Part shown: positions 24,820-43,712 of the stretch, piece by piece
Layout of the letters: each line of letters begins with the position of its first letter
Position numbering within the stretch: the stretch's first letter is position 1
Source: Manis javanica
Lineage: Eukaryota; Chordata; Mammalia; Pholidota; Manidae
Assembly: GCF_040802235.1 (NCBI RefSeq)
Contig: NC_133167.1
Location: forward strand, 101,976,001 to 102,040,000
Direction of reading: 5' to 3'
DNA: 64,000 nucleotides
Notes under the pieces: generated by a model
What the model was told of the DNA's origin: nothing
Databases searched by the model: none
The model's input: the letters and a program-made list of their open reading frames with translations, nothing else
Position numbers and translations under genes: made by a program

Positions 24820-25060
24820 TTTGTTGCATGAGATGATTAAGGCCTGGACTTCGGTGTTAAGTTTGCGCTGAAATCTTGCTGCATGCGTGGCAGGCTAATT
24901 GGCTTCCTTAAGCCTCGGATTGCTTATCTGTTACATGGAGGCAGTAATAGTGCCTACATCATAGGGTTCTCATGAGGATAAGCAAGTTAACAGATGAAGC
25001 CCTTATCCTAGTGCCTGGCAAGCAGGAAGTGCTCCGTAAGTTCCAGGCCATTTTTATTAT
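24820..25060 (+). repeat. MIR SINE
   Basis: From the 'gcctggacttcggtgttaag' block through 'taattggcttccttaagcct', 'ggcagtaatagtgcctacat' and 'cctagtgcctggcaagcagg' this is a nearly full sense-strand MIR. Confidence 0.8.
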
Positions 25061-30719
<5,659 letters not shown>

Positions 30720-31004
30720 GCCGGAAGGGATCCGTGGTCTCTGCTCTTCAGGGATACTTGCTTCTCTCTGAATTTGGTAGGATTTTCTGCTACATACTCA
30801 CCCATTCAGTACTTTTGATTTTCTAGATGCATTTTTCCTGTGGCTATTAGCTTCTTAAACTATAATTTCTTTCTTAGATGGTAAACGACTTTTATCTTCT
30901 ACTCTGAGACCCAAACCACTCAAGGCTCAATAGCAATCATGCTCATTACTGTGGATGAGTTTTCTTCACTTTAAAATAGACTTAGTGATTGCACAGAACT
31001 GGTA

Positions 31005-31010
31005 AATAAA
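31005..31010 (+). promoter_or_regulatory. Candidate polyadenylation signal for CLDN22
   Basis: AATAAA on the plus strand about 290 bp after the CLDN22 stop codon. A second AATAAA is at 31739-31744. Neither has transcript support here. Confidence 0.4.
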
Positions 31011-32437
31011 ACATTCTGAGTACTTACGTATCCTGAAGGTGTTATTCATAGAGATGAATCATTTTGGCAATTGGAAATGATTCTGCTAATCATTTACTTC
31101 TTTCAAGTGTTTAGGACCACCTATTATCCTGAAACTCAAGCCTCATTGGGTATTTATTTAAAATGCATGACGTCTGATTACATGAAAAAATTGCTGGCTC
31201 TTTGAAAGCTTGAGTGGGGAGAGGTATGGGACACATCACCTCCTTTTCAATCGGAACTCTCAGTGCCGGTACAGAGCCTTCTCCAAAAGTCAGCCACATT
31301 CTTTCATGCCTTCCTTTCTATGTCAGAACAGAGGAGGGCAGGCAATCTGGTGTTTTGGAAGTCACATGAAAGGCACCACAAATGTGCTGCTGCTTCTGAG
31401 TCCTGCGCTCTGCAGAAGAAGGCCAATGCACCTGGCTGTGCCTGGCTCGCAGCAGCCAGTGTGCACTGAAGGTCAGGCCCAGAACCTTCTCGACTGCTGC
31501 TCTGGGTTGGGATGGGTGGTGATGACAGAGCTCCTGTTTGGAAGCCCTTCATTCCACACGCACGGTGGACACACTCTGTCTTTTTTAGAGTAATACTGTC
31601 TAATCAAGAACTATTCACAACAAACTGCTGGAATAGGGAATTCTTCATGAAAGATTTTAGGTTTGCTCGGCATGGTTCAAGTAAATTCTTGTGTTTTGTG
31701 CCATTCAGGGAAATTAGCTGAACAATATATGACACTGAAATAAAGTATTAGGCAACACGTGTCTTTGTTTAAAAAACAAAACAAAACGCTGAACTTTTTT
31801 TCCACCCACAAACACAAGAGAAGTGCAGAAACCAAAGTTAATCTATGTGATGTATTTGCATACTTGTACAAATTAAAACAGAAATATAGTCAGAATTTAA
31901 CCTGATTAAATATTTAGTTCAGTCCTGAGCTTTTGATATTTAATACAATTATAAAGTAATAGCAAAAATTTTTAAAAAAATTTATTTGATTTGCATGCTA
32001 CAGAAAGATTCAGCTAAACTTTGTTCATTCGGCTAGCAAAATTCTGTTTGTACCTGTAACACTTAGATTCTGATATACAAAACTGTAATAACATAGTGAT
32101 AATTCAAACTTGAGAACTAAATATTACATTTGTTTTACCCTGTGCAGAATAAATTCTACCTTAAAAAATAGTATTTATATTAAAATTCATATTGTCCATA
32201 TGGTTTTGTGATCAAGTTATTAAAATGGTTTGTCACTGTGAATCATTGGGGTTAGTACAAATATGACAGGATTGTTAAAAGCTGCCTATAAATACATAAC
32301 ACTATTGCTGATTTTTAAAGTGTGGAAAACGATTATATTAAAGTAATTTTGTCTTTCATATTAGAAATGAGCAAATGTTATAAAATAAAACCCAAAACAT
32401 TTTGGACACAACTGTTAACGACCAGCCTGAGACAGAT

Positions 32438-32443
32438 TTTATT
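32438..32443 (-). promoter_or_regulatory. Candidate WWC2 polyadenylation signal
   Basis: AATAAA on the minus strand about 2.0 kb after the WWC2 stop, in an AT-rich, T/A-run context. It is one of several candidates and unverified. Confidence 0.35.
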
Positions 32444-34467
32444 CTTTTATACTTGCCTGAAACTTTTTGTATTACAAAAAGTTAACAGCTAATCTGATGA
32501 AGATTTATAAAGCTGTAAATATTCCAATATAGCCTCTTCTATGTCAAACATTTAAAATGGCCAGAACTGAACTATATATTAAACAGTACATAAATAAGAC
32601 CGTAAATAAATAAATGAAGAAAATAAAATCGTACGGTACAACTACACATAATTCTATAAACATTTTTCATGGTCAAACTAAGAAGCTGAAAACAGCTGAC
32701 CTTCATTTAACTCTACATTAAATAAACTTCTGTCTTTCACATTTGACCTTGACAAGGACGAATGGTGCTCTTTTTCTAGTTGTCCTTGGTCATCTAACCC
32801 ATTGGGCAGCCAGGAAGGGCTGTGCCCAGTTACTCCACGAGGCTGGGTTTTCTTCAAAGCAGGGTCACATTCAGTTAGAGCTTCAAAGACATTTGTACAT
32901 AAGTGGTGGGAGACACTTAAAGAAAACATAATTAAAGTTCTAGGCTCAGAAATTGCTTGATTTGAATTTTGACTGTGGTAAAATGAACTTTCCAAAATCT
33001 GTATAATCACTTTCAAGAAAAGAAAAATTCTTGCTAATGAGGATTCTAGCTTAGGAACAGAACTTTTTTATTAAGGGGCCCATTCCTTTAAGATGATTCT
33101 TGCATTTCCAAAAAAAAATTGATTTAGTTTGCTATATTTGATGGTTAACCAAAACCTGCCTCTTCCAGTATGATGGACTAAGTAATAAGTGTGGTTTAAA
33201 TCGCATAAATACTCTTTATTTTAAAAGTCTTTATGTTGGCAGGGCTATACTGGGGATGTGTTTAAGAAGTGCCTGGGTGGGGGCGGTGAGCTAAAACCCC
33301 ACCATGGAGGGCACTTCAGTTCGTTTCTCTCTTACAACTCGCTCATCGAGAAAGTGTTTTTTTAAGCAAATGACAGTCTATACTTCAAATTAATAATCTC
33401 CCCAGGCACATGCTTCTCTGCCTCCAACTGTCCTTACCACAGAAGAGAGACAGGATCTCCTGGAAATGGGGGCTGCAAAGTAATTCCTAGAAAAAGGGAG
33501 AAATCTGTTGAATAAGGTAATCCAAGCATTTTTTGGCCTCCCTGATTCAGTCCAGACCCCTCCCCTCTGTTCCTGTCCACCACCTGAGCAGTCATGTCTC
33601 CCCTCACGCGACCGGCGCCGCTGGTCCTTAGAACACTGGCCACTGGACCTCTGCGTGGCTCCATCCTCACACGGAGGCCAAACACCACCAGTGCAACCCA
33701 TCTGACCACTTGCGCACAGCCAGGCTGGGTTCGCACCGGCCGCTGAGCCTGTGTGTGTGGTTCCCGGGCGCCCGGCTCTCTGCTTATGGTCATAAACCAT
33801 GAGGCCTTCGGCAGAGCCAGGACTGCTGCTCCTTTGTGTTCTTCTATCCTTGCACTCAGCATTTGGTTTCTGTTTTCTTTAGACAAACAGAAAAGGACAA
33901 AAAGGAAATTGTTTTAAGGAAACAAAGTGTTTCCACACACGTGACGGAGTGTGTGCAGCCCCTGCCCCGCGTGGGCCTGGGACTCGGCACTGAAGCTCCG
34001 ACTCAGGTTACCTGCACACTCAGAGAGCTGCTCTCCAGTACAGAATGTGCATGGCTGGCTGCCAGCTTCACACTCACCAGACAACAGAGGAAAAGCAAAA
34101 GCCACCTTCTGTGAAACTGAGTTATTTCTCTATAGTCGGTTCAACAGGATACACGCTGGGGGCTGCCCGGATTCCATTTTTACAGAATACAGCCCACCGG
34201 CAATACAGACTGTACAGTGTCTGGGTACCAGATTCTCCCAGTTGGGTCAGCTAATTTTTCTTTTTTAAACATATAAGAATTATATTTAAGGTACTTTACA
34301 AATTAACACGTTGAAGATCTGCTGTGAAAGAAAACCTCTTTAAGGGTTGGCAGTTATGTTACAAAAGATCCCTCCCACCACCCCCCAACCCAAACAAGGC
34401 CAGTGTTCAGTCTTTCGCCCTCCCTGGGAAATGAGCAGGTGAAGGGCTGACTTCCTCAGCCGTGTAA

Positions 34468-34534
34468 TCACACGTCGTCAGCTGGCAGGGATGGGAAGCT
34501 GATCTTTGCTCTGGTGAAGTAGGCAATCTTCTCC
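34468..34534 (-). CDS. WWC2: WWC2 last coding exon (C-terminus and stop)
   Basis: Acceptor tag ends at 34535. One base completes an Arg codon, then 21 residues run from 'EKIAYFTRAK' to 'LPADDV' and TGA at 34470-34468. The ADDV end is the conserved PDZ-binding tail of WWC proteins. Confidence 0.96.
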
Positions 34535-35685
34535 CTAGGGTCAGGGGTGACAAATAAGCTGACTTAAGGATGATGATTCAAACACACTTCCACATTTTCT
34601 GGGAGGTCTGAGCCATTTCTGTCGATGAAACCACCACATGTTGGGTGAAGACTCCCATTTTCATCTCCCATGAGCCCTGAATCCTGGCTGTAGGATTTTA
34701 TTTCTCCTTGTCCGCCGGCCATTGTCACCTGGGCTGTCCTACTGGAATTGTTTAGCTGCTCTGTCCAAAAGCACAGCTGTGTCCTCACTTCAAATCTGCT
34801 CCTCTCTCCAGGGTCCTTACCGTGCCCCACCTGGCCCACGGCATACCCCCGTCACCCTGCTGGGCTCCCCCTTTCCAGTCCCCTCCCTGGCCCTCTCCAC
34901 AGGGCCTCTGCGGTCTGCCCACATCAGGTCTGACCCCACCACTCCCTGTGCTTGCTGGGGGACCTGCTGGCTCCCTTACCACCTAAAATCGCAGTTGAAA
35001 ACCCTCAGCGCAGCACACCAGGCCCCGTGTGGTCTGAGCCCTACTCAGGTGGCTCTACCACACAGAGTTCGGCACTGACTTTAAGGCTCTTGGCCTCTGT
35101 CCCTGCTGGTCCCTCCCGCATTGATGCCACTGACAGGCCTACCGCCCCAAGTGTCTGGAAGGCTCGCCCCCATCCTCCCCCCTGGGGCAAACCCCGCCTC
35201 TCCTCTAATCTCTTGCTGGCTGCTGTGGACCCTAGGCATAGACTAGCCACCTCCTGTGCACTCTCTGGGTCTCAGGCCTGTGGCCAGAGCCTTCCCTGTG
35301 TGCGGCTGACCTCCCCCTATCTCTGGTTGCCAGTGCATGACTTACAGGGTATCCACGGCACGTCTGTTGAATGAGTGAACAAAACCCTGACAACACAGGA
35401 CTTCTCTGTGCCTTTTTGTAGCCTGCATTGATTTCTCAGTGGGATGTGCTAACTGGGGTGTGGGGTCACTGGGGGGGTCTGGGAACCAGGCTTTCAGCAG
35501 GGTAGGACCCCAGCCAGCACGGTCAGTACCTCAGAAGGGAGCAAATAGAGCTCATCCCTTCGAGCTGAGGGTGAGGACTTGGCGTTTCGGGTCCTGACAC
35601 CATTTCTGGCGGACTCAGAGAGGAATGACCTCGTAGTTCAGACCAGGGGACAGCCAGCAAGTGCCCGGGTGGGCGGGCGGCTCAC
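34535..35685 (-). other. WWC2 intron with an L2-like fragment
   Basis: 1151-bp intron. About 34860-35385 is C-rich with an end 'gtctgttgaatgagtgaac' like an L2 3' tail in plus orientation. The overlapping 118- and 140-codon plus frames have low-complexity Pro/Ser/Leu composition and are not genes. Confidence 0.5.
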
Positions 35686-35813
35686 CTGAAGTTCTGCACC
35701 TGCCGGGGCACCTGCCGGCTCTGCTCACGGAGCCGACACACGTCCTTGGAGACCTGCCTCATCAATTTCTCCGCATTCAAGCCTTGCTTCTGCTCTTCTT
35801 TTGACTGTTCAGC
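35686..35813 (-). CDS. WWC2: WWC2 penultimate coding exon (coiled-coil end)
   Basis: Acceptor cag before 35813 and donor gtgagc after 35686. It codes 'AEQSKEEQKQGLNAEKLMRQ' followed by a charged helix ending 'RQVQNF', with 42 whole codons and phase 2 at the donor. It extends the C-terminal coiled coil. Confidence 0.96.
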
Positions 35814-36099
35814 CTGGTGAGGAAATAAAGACACAAAACCCTCTTAAAACACTCATTAGGAATTCCTGGAGACGTGCCATGAGGCTCCCAGGATTGCAGA
35901 CAGCTCTGGAGCGGCCAGGTGTCCTGCTCACCCCAGGGACAGTGCCCCATGCCACTCTCAGGCTGACGGCAACAGTTTGAGTTTATCGCTGTGAAGAAAT
36001 CGTATCACGTAAGCGTATGTGGTCGTTTATCACATCTAAGCACCCTCAATAAGAGCACTGTGTCCAGGAAATATCTACTGTCAGTATTTTGGTGAATAC

Positions 36100-36560
36100 A
36101 CTTTTAACCTCTTAAAATTCACCTTTTCAACTGTTTTTTCTATCTTAGTCATTTTAAAACGTAGAATGTACAGACCATAACAGTGCATACACGTGCATAG
36201 CTCAGAGAACCTCTGCAAATCGAACACAGCCCCGCAACCAGCACCAGACAAAGAAGCATCTGCAGGCCTCAGGGCCTCCCTTCCTCCTGGCTGGGAGCAC
36301 CCAGGGTGACCGGGATTCTGCCCTCTAACAGTGCAGGGAACTTAGGCCTCCTCTGTCCTGGGCAGAAATGGAACAGTCCAGCAGCTACTCTTCAGGCTCT
36401 GACTTCTTTTGTTCAACACCGTGTTATGAGAATCACACAGGCCACCACATGCAATTGTCTTCGCTTGTTCATTGCTGTTTAATATTCCACTGTGGGACTT
36501 AACCGCAGTTTATTATCTGTGCTCCTGCTGATGGATACTGGGTATTTTGCACAAGTGCTC
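36100..36560 (-). mobile_element. Old L1-like fragment
   Basis: Words such as 'aatgtacagaccataacagt', 'gcaaccagcaccagacaaag', 'tgacttcttttgttcaacac' and 'aatattccactgtgg' follow an ancient L1M segment common in mammalian introns. Orientation is uncertain. Confidence 0.45.
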
Positions 36561-36621
36561 AATGTTTTATTTTTTAAAACGAACAGATCTTAACAAATTT
36601 ATTAATTAAATGTAATCAATG

Positions 36622-36748
36622 AATCCATTAGCTTTTAACTAAACTAAATTTAAAATCATTTAAGTTTTTTATTTATGATTAAATTTACTTTCTAATTGAA
36701 TCTAATTCAATTCATTGATTTTTAAGTTTAATTAAAAGTTAATGAATT
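36622..36748. repeat. AT-rich imperfect palindrome
   Basis: Arm 1 (36622-36645) and arm 2 (36725-36748) are reverse complements at 21 of 24 positions. Weaker pairing continues inward from both arms toward a loop around 36670-36700. Confidence 0.7.
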
Positions 36749-36864
36749 TAAAAATAAAAATGGGATGATAAAAACTAGTGAAAGGTACTTTTCCGTTCCA
36801 TTCGTTCATTTAACTCATGTGTTCATCCGATCAACAAATATTTGTTGACTGCCTCCTAGAGAAA

Positions 36865-37060
36865 CGTGGTATGAGTGGTGATGGGCACAGATTCTGGTTC
36901 CGCTTGCCTGGGTTGAAATTTCACCTCTGACATTTCCTAGCTTTGTGAATCGGGGTTTCTTCTTTGTAAACTGGGAGGAAGGAGTGACTCCTAAAGTGTT
37001 TGTGAAGTTTCAGTGAGCAAATATACACAAAGTACTCGGAGCAATAGCCAACACACCATC
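36865..37060 (+). repeat. MIR SINE
   Basis: 'gggcacagattctggttccg', 'ctgggttgaaatttcacctc', 'ctttgtgaatcgggg' and the tail 'acaaagtactcggagcaata' are in MIR sense order. Confidence 0.75.
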
Positions 37061-37264
37061 CGCTCTACCATTTCAGTGTTTAGCTACTGCTGTTTTGACT
37101 CTAAGCCAGGTACTGTACTAGGCGCCAGGGAGACAGACGTTCCGTGGGAGAGAAAAACAGTAACAATGACTAGAAGTTGTTTAGTAATTATTAAAAAATT
37201 AATATATTGTAAATTCTTCTCTGCATTAACAAATCTTATTCCTCACTTTAAAAAAAATAGCTGT

Positions 37265-37690
37265 TAGTTTCAGCTTCACAGCAAGACTTAGCAGAAGGTG
37301 CAGCGATTTCCCACAGACCCTCTGCCTGCACATGAACATAACCTTCTCCACTCTGAACATCCTGCACGAGAGTGTACATCTGTTACAATCAGTGAGTGTG
37401 TACGCCGACACGTCATCATCCCCCGAAGTCCGCTGTCCACATGAGGGTTCACTCTCAGTGCTGTGTGCTGAGTTTGGACAGGTGTATAATGACATGCATT
37501 TACCATTATAACGTCCTGCAGGATGGCTTCACTGCCTATACATTCCTCCTTCCTCACTAACCCCTAGCAAACACTGATTGTTTTATTGTATCCTTAGTTT
37601 TGCCTTTTCCAGGCTGTCCTCTGCTTGGAATCATATGGCCTATGCAGCCTTTTAGGCTGGCTTCTTGTTATTTCTTAAGTCATTGCTATA
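37265..37690 (+). mobile_element. L1M4-like LINE fragment
   Basis: 'agcagaaggtgcagcgattt', 'cccacagaccctctgcctgc', 'gagagtgtacatctgttaca', 'ggacaggtgtataatgacat', 'ctaacccctagcaaacactg' and 'agttttgccttttccaggct' occur in the order of a well-known ancient L1 segment. It is non-coding. Confidence 0.6.
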
Positions 37691-40600
37691 CCCAAGGTCC
37701 TACAAGGTGCTCACGGCGCTATGATAACAGAGTACCAAATGTGGCCCTGCTTAGCATTTAGAATACTGGTGCTGGTTTGCAGTGTAGAGCAAAGTCTTTC
37801 AAGAGGGAGATCAACTCAGGCCAGAACAAAGCAGCTGGCACAAAAAGATGGACGGAACAATAGCTCTGCTGAGGGCGGCAGCCGCAGCCTACACGAACGG
37901 ACAATCCCATCACTGGGACCCTTCTGTGCTTGAAAAGCCCGCTACTTCTGTGACCAACTTAAGCCGTTAAAAACTTTACAATGAGACAAGACTGGTTGCT
38001 GGCATAAATGGAGTGAAGGATCTTGTCTTCCCACATGCAGCCACTGTATCAGGCCGAGTTAGTGGCGAGAAAGTCAAACAGGATCTTCCTTCTGGCTTAG
38101 AAGACATGACAAAGTCAAGCTCTTTGACTGATTCACAGCCAAGCTGACAGCCCTTCTGCCACTAGGAATTCCGGCTCTGGAACGCTGCTGAGACCCAAAA
38201 GGTACCCAAAATGCAGGGGAAGGTTCGTGTCCACATCGTGAGTAAATGAAAATTCGGGAAATTGACATTAGTAGAGTAATTCAGTAATTAAATATCTACT
38301 CCAGTGTATGGTTCAGAATAATGAATTACAGAAACATTTACTAATGGGGAAAGCTGTTCATCACGTATTAGTAGAATTAAAGTGGGGGAAAAAACCAAGT
38401 TTCAGAACAATGTCTTTAAGATCTTATTTTTGCGTGACCCTTCCAAATAACACTGACACCCACATGTGGCCTAAAGGAGAGCTGCAAGGACAAATACCGT
38501 GCTGTGGGGTGCAGGGGGCCCTGGGGGACACCTCTACTTACTGCTTTATACAGCTTTGTGTTATTTGGATTTGTTACAATCGATGTGTGTTCATTTTAAA
38601 TTGATGAATTAATTAAAAATTTTGTAAATATTCTCAAAACAAAAGTACACTAAACTCACTTTAAATTTGAAAATGAAAATGCCATGCAACTTTTAGGAAA
38701 GGTGATATTTTTCAAAAATTACGTATTTGGCAAGTACTTATGAGGAGTCAATTATACACATGCCCCTTTATGGAAAGCTACATATCCGACACAGGGCATG
38801 CCTAGCACTTGGCTGACAATAATCTACTGAAGTTATCTTCTGATTTTCTCACCGCAAACCATACTTTTCCAGATGTTTTTTTACTTCCCTTTCCTCTCCC
38901 TGTTTTGAAAGATTCTGTTTAGAAAAGTGGCCTATATTTATTTGTTCAGTAACAATTCTCTCTTGATTATTTTGTAATTGAGTTTAGCTGTCACTCAGAG
39001 CTTCTGAATTTATGTAATTCAAGTTCAAAGGGACAAATGTGATTTCTTAGTTGTGAGTCTTATGTTCAGTAAACGGATGATTTTTCATTAGGTCCCAGGT
39101 AAGGATCTACTTATACAGTAAACACAACAATGACTTACCAGTTTGTGGTATAGCAAATGAGTAAATCAGTAGTTATACTAATGTATTGCTACTATTCTAA
39201 TTCTCGGTAACTTACAGCATGAATACACCAATCTCAGAATGGCCACCTGCTCATTGACTTGACAATGGACACATCAGAAAAGCCAGAGGAGGAAGGTACA
39301 TGCTAGAGATCCTCAGGCAAGAAAATCTGGACCAGTTTCCCCAGGAAAATACATTTTATTGGATCAGATGGACAACAGGACCCCGGGACCCTGTTCAGTG
39401 TTGGTCTCTTTTACCCCCGTGCAGCCCTGTTAACATGGTCCCTCTAAGTAGCTCAGTGGCTGCTGACAGTTTCAACTACCAGCACTTGTGTGGTGACCAC
39501 GAAACGCTTTGCAACTTGCTTTGGTCTTGTGCAAAGTAAGACTGACCGTGGAACACAGGAAGAATTTTTTTTCCTTGCTGAATACGAACATACTGCACTG
39601 GAGACCACATCTGTGTCTGTATTTATATGTATTTCCATCTTTACCTATCACTATATCTTTCTCCAAAAATGTAGGTAACAGCGTATATTGTGACATTTTT
39701 ATCAACTGTTAAAAGCCAAAAAATAGGAGCCGGCTTGCAGGCAGATAGATCTCCATGCTGAATTCTTCAGTGTAGTCATTAAGGTTTGTTGACTGAGGTA
39801 CATTAATATCTTTAATATATAATTTTCTTAGCAGATTTGATTCTAACTTTTAAAGATGTTAACATCTGTATTATTTTAAGTTTTAAAAAAGTCTAGCATC
39901 ACAGAACTTTGGCGTTTTGACAGGGAAACACTAAGGAAGAAAAAGAAATTTCTGCTTTGTAAGCAACATGAGGCTACTTTGGAAAAACACGTCTTCCCAC
40001 AGCACGGCTCTGCCCTTCTCACCCGACAAGTCATGATAAGCTGCCTGGTTCATAAGGATCGGAAACCACTTTTTCTGCCCTGGATTCCAGAAGAGGGTGA
40101 TTAACCTTCAGTTTACGTGACAAGAGCCCAAGCTGCAGAAAGGGCCAGTGATTTACTCGCAGCCCTGTTAAGAAGCCAAAAGGACGGAGCCGCACAATCA
40201 GCCTTAATTTACAGTCCCGTGTTTCTTGCTCTGCTCCCTAAGGGGTCGTAAAACACACGAGGACACCGACTCTGATTCTGTTTTTATTCTGAGCTACAAA
40301 ACAGACCCAGCCACAGAGGAGGAAGCTTATGGAATGCGACCCTGAGCCCTGACAGCTCTCCTGACAGGGGGGCCAGTCCAGGATCTGCTGTGGTCTTCAA
40401 TTAACTGCTTTGCTGGGAGCCATATTTTTTATGGCACTTGGCAGGCGCTTTGCTCATGGCTGGGCATTTTATGACCACCCTGCTGAAAACCTCGCAAATG
40501 CCGGCACTGTGGGGAAATGGTGGAAAGGAAGGGTGTGTGAGTATGCGTGGTGGTGCGTCTGCGTGCATGGAAACAAGTGGACGTCGACATGAAGAGCAAG

Positions 40601-41069
40601 CAGGGGAGATAAGTCAGCAGTCATTACCCCCTTCTGCGGCCGCAACGACAGGCCCGCCATGGAAACAGTCTGTTTTCCCAGAGCTGCTGTTACAAACTTC
40701 AGTGCAGGCAGAGAAAGTACGTAACTCAGTCTAGCTCCATATACAGAGCTGGTGAAGATAAAAGATAAAAAACATCTGTATTCAGGGGAATCAGATTGAG
40801 TTCAAAAGGGGCCCAGTGACCTTGTTTTGTGAGCTTTCTTTCCTGTTGCTCTGCGTGCCTGCCCCCAGGCCGGAGGAAGCATTGGGGGGCAGTGGGCCTA
40901 GAGCCTCCGCCTGGGCAGGGAAAGCTCTGCTCCCTGCGACCGCGCAGATACCCTCCCGGGGAAGCCCCTCGAGCTGCAGAATCACCCCAGGTTGGGTTCT
41001 TTGGGCCATCTAGCCCTCCAGCTCCACACATTTCTCCGGATCTCCCCTTCCACTGCTCGCGCATTAGCC

Positions 41070-41165
41070 CCGATTTCATGTAGATCACAGACTGTTTCAC
41101 CTGGAAGGGATCTTGGTGGTTCCGGAATCCCACCCTCTCATTTTACAGATAAGCGCATGAAATCC
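41070..41165. repeat. Ancient SINE-like fragment
   Basis: 'cacctggaagggatcttgg' followed by 'ctcattttacagataagcgc' resembles a MIR-like mammal-wide core. It is too short to name. Confidence 0.4.
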
Positions 41166-43379
41166 TCTCTGAGCAGGGAAAAAGCAAAAGTCCCAGTTAC
41201 GCACGCTTCTGAAGGCATTTGTTAAGGCTGATTTGCTTTTATTTACTTATTTTTGTTTGCTGAGAAAGAGGAAGGAGGCCAGGGAAAGGCCACGGGGAGG
41301 GTCAGTGAAGTGAGCAGCCCAGGCGGGAGGGCCTCCGAGGGTCCCGGAGGGTAACGCTCATGGGCCTGCAGGCCTGGCCACACAGGCACTCGCTTCCCTC
41401 GCTTCCTTTCACTTAGACCCTAACCAAGGACCTCCACGTGTGCCAGGGATCTTTTCACTGGCTACCTTCAGGCCCGCTGGACAGCTTGGCCCTGCACTGT
41501 GTACAATAACAGCGTTTTGTTCAGGGAGCTTCAACTCCTCTAAGGGTGCTTTATGCGGAGCTGATACCGGCCCCCCTTGTGATGCTCACAGGGATTATCT
41601 AGGAAAACGGAGCCCTCGTGCGCAGAAGGCCGAGTACAAAACTACCTCGGCTCCTTATGGCCTTTGGGTATTTAGATGCATCTTCATGGTTAGCCAAGCT
41701 GGGATGTTCTTGATGAGAACTGGAAAATGCAGACCTCACTCTGAATCCCACATTCCAACCCTTCTGCTCAGATCCTCTTGATGCCTCTCGACCTTGCCTG
41801 CTGCCTAGTGGCACTCATGTCCCTTCCCGGAGCCCTGGGACCTGCCACAGCCGCCACTGTTGAAGCCATAACGTGCCTGAGATCGCTCGGGGCCACACTC
41901 GCAGGCTGGTGGGGCAATCCTTCCTTCCTTTGCTGTGGATAGCTGAGGGGCAGCCAGCAGGCTCTGGGGCCCACCCTGTGGGCTCAGGCTGCCTCTCCGC
42001 TAGCCAGGTTGGCACCCCTAATGATGGGGCATGACAGGAGCATCTGTATGGGGCTCTGCGTCGCAGGGAGTCCTCCTCCGGCTTCTCTTACCCCTCGGTG
42101 TCTCTGTGTGCCAGCGGATCATGGAACCCACGGATGGCTGGCCCATCAGACAACGCAGACCGGAAAACCTCTACTAAGGAATAATTAAATTTCTAAGCAA
42201 CATCACTAATGAAACTTATGTAAAGATGATTATGACCATCATACAAGTTTATTATGAGGCCAGAATCATGGATAAGTAAGTATCACTTAGTATCTAAACA
42301 ACTGCAAATATAAAAATGCAGCGCTATTTCACAGAAAAGAATTTTTAAGCATCACTCATCTTAAGCCACTTTCCAGAGCTGGAACAGACCTGCTTATGTC
42401 TTGCATTGGGCAAGAGTCAGGAGATTTCAGCCTTGAAATTTTACATTCTTGATGCAAACGGAAAAGCCCATGGTCTCTGAAACATTCGTGGGCACTTCTG
42501 AGTCCAAGCGACCAGTTCCCACCTCCTCTAAATGAGCATTGCTATGTTGGGGAGAGAAGCCTGTTCTGAAAGGGAAAGGCATCCCATGTGGCATGAAAGT
42601 CACCTCCACAGCCCAGGCTGGCTGCACCAGGCTTTGTGCACAGTGCGCAGGCTTGTGCTGGGGTTTCAAGGAGGCAACCCCCCTCCCACAGCCAGAGAAA
42701 CACTTTATGGAGACACTGGCTCTGGTCAGTTTCCAGCCGGCACCTCTTTAGACACTGGCTTGCAATAAGGACAATCAAAATGCTAGTAAGTAGGAGACGA
42801 AAGGGGAAAATGCTACCTGTGCCACACAAATGGTTGCCTGAATGATAGAGATGATAGTTTTCAAAGAGGTCACTTATTGGGAGTTTAGCTCAACTTCACA
42901 TTATGTTTGGAAAAATCTGCCTGAGGTCCCTGTGATTACTCCTGCCACTAAGAACAGTGCGAGAGGTTGGTAGATGGCCATGAAGACGGACAAAGGGCGG
43001 GCAGGTATCTTGGTGGCTGGGAAGCGGGAATATGCCACTTTCTCCATATCATCGCCATTATTTTCCTAGATCATGGTTGTGAACATCACATAGGATGTGG
43101 GAACGGAACAGCCTAAAGCTCCTGCTTCAGAACAGCTGAGGCTCACGTACGAAGCGTGGGAACCCTAAGTGATCTGATCTGACATCCCTGGACCCTGCTC
43201 CTCCTGGAACTTGGTCCCAGGGCTGCCACGGCACAGCTGTGCCAACCCCCAGGGCAGGGCACAGGCCTGCAGGTGGCTGAGCTATGCTGGAACTAACAGT
43301 GCCCACAGTCAGCTTCTTGTCACCTTTCCATGCCGTGTTTATCTACTCGCCAGTAAGTTAAGGGGTAACCCTGTATGTG

Positions 43380-43712
43380 GGTGGCAGGTACAGGGCAAGC
43401 GAAACTCAAAATAGGCTAAAATCATGGCTGGGAAGCAAGATCAGCAGGCTTCAAGGAGGCAGAGGAGATTCTCACCAAGACTGGATGGAATATCTACCAC
43501 AAGGCGCTGTTAATACCGAAGGAGCCCCGTGGCGGCCTCATCCCTGCCCTGGGCCTGTACACTCCAGATGGGATAGGGTACTGAGAAGAGTATGTTTGCT
43601 GCTTAAACATTCCTTAGTATGCGGTGGGGACCTGGGGGGAGTCTAGTAACCATAATGTTGCTCACGTAATTGTACATTAATGATATAAAAAACAGAACAA
43701 AACAAAACAACG
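43380..43712 (+). mobile_element. L1-type 3' end with A-rich tail
   Basis: The sequence ends in 'gtctagtaaccataatgttg', 'taattgtacattaatgata' and an A-rich tail (43688-43712, aaaacagaacaaaacaaaac-like), as in a poly(A)-tailed retroelement 3' end. I associate this ending with an L1 family in the same genomes as the 12541-13165 element, from memory only. No open reading frame remains. Confidence 0.45.

Larger units (their letters stand above)
30720..34467 (-). other. WWC2: WWC2 3'UTR and convergent CLDN22/WWC2 interval
   Basis: This is the stretch between the CLDN22 stop (plus strand) and the WWC2 stop (minus strand). It is largely AT-rich from 31850 to 33250 and lacks recognisable transposons there, which fits a long retained 3'UTR. 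Minus-strand AATAAA signals occur at 32443-32438, 31986-31981 and 31158-31153, and further out at 29765-29760. In human the WWC2 3'UTR is several kb long and covers CLDN22; by analogy this interval is mostly WWC2 3'UTR. The true end cannot be set from sequence alone. Confidence 0.6.

Noticed and set aside
33434-33886. 150-codon minus-strand frame near the WWC2 3'UTR
   Set aside because: It is inside the probable 3'UTR downstream of the true stop and has no family features.
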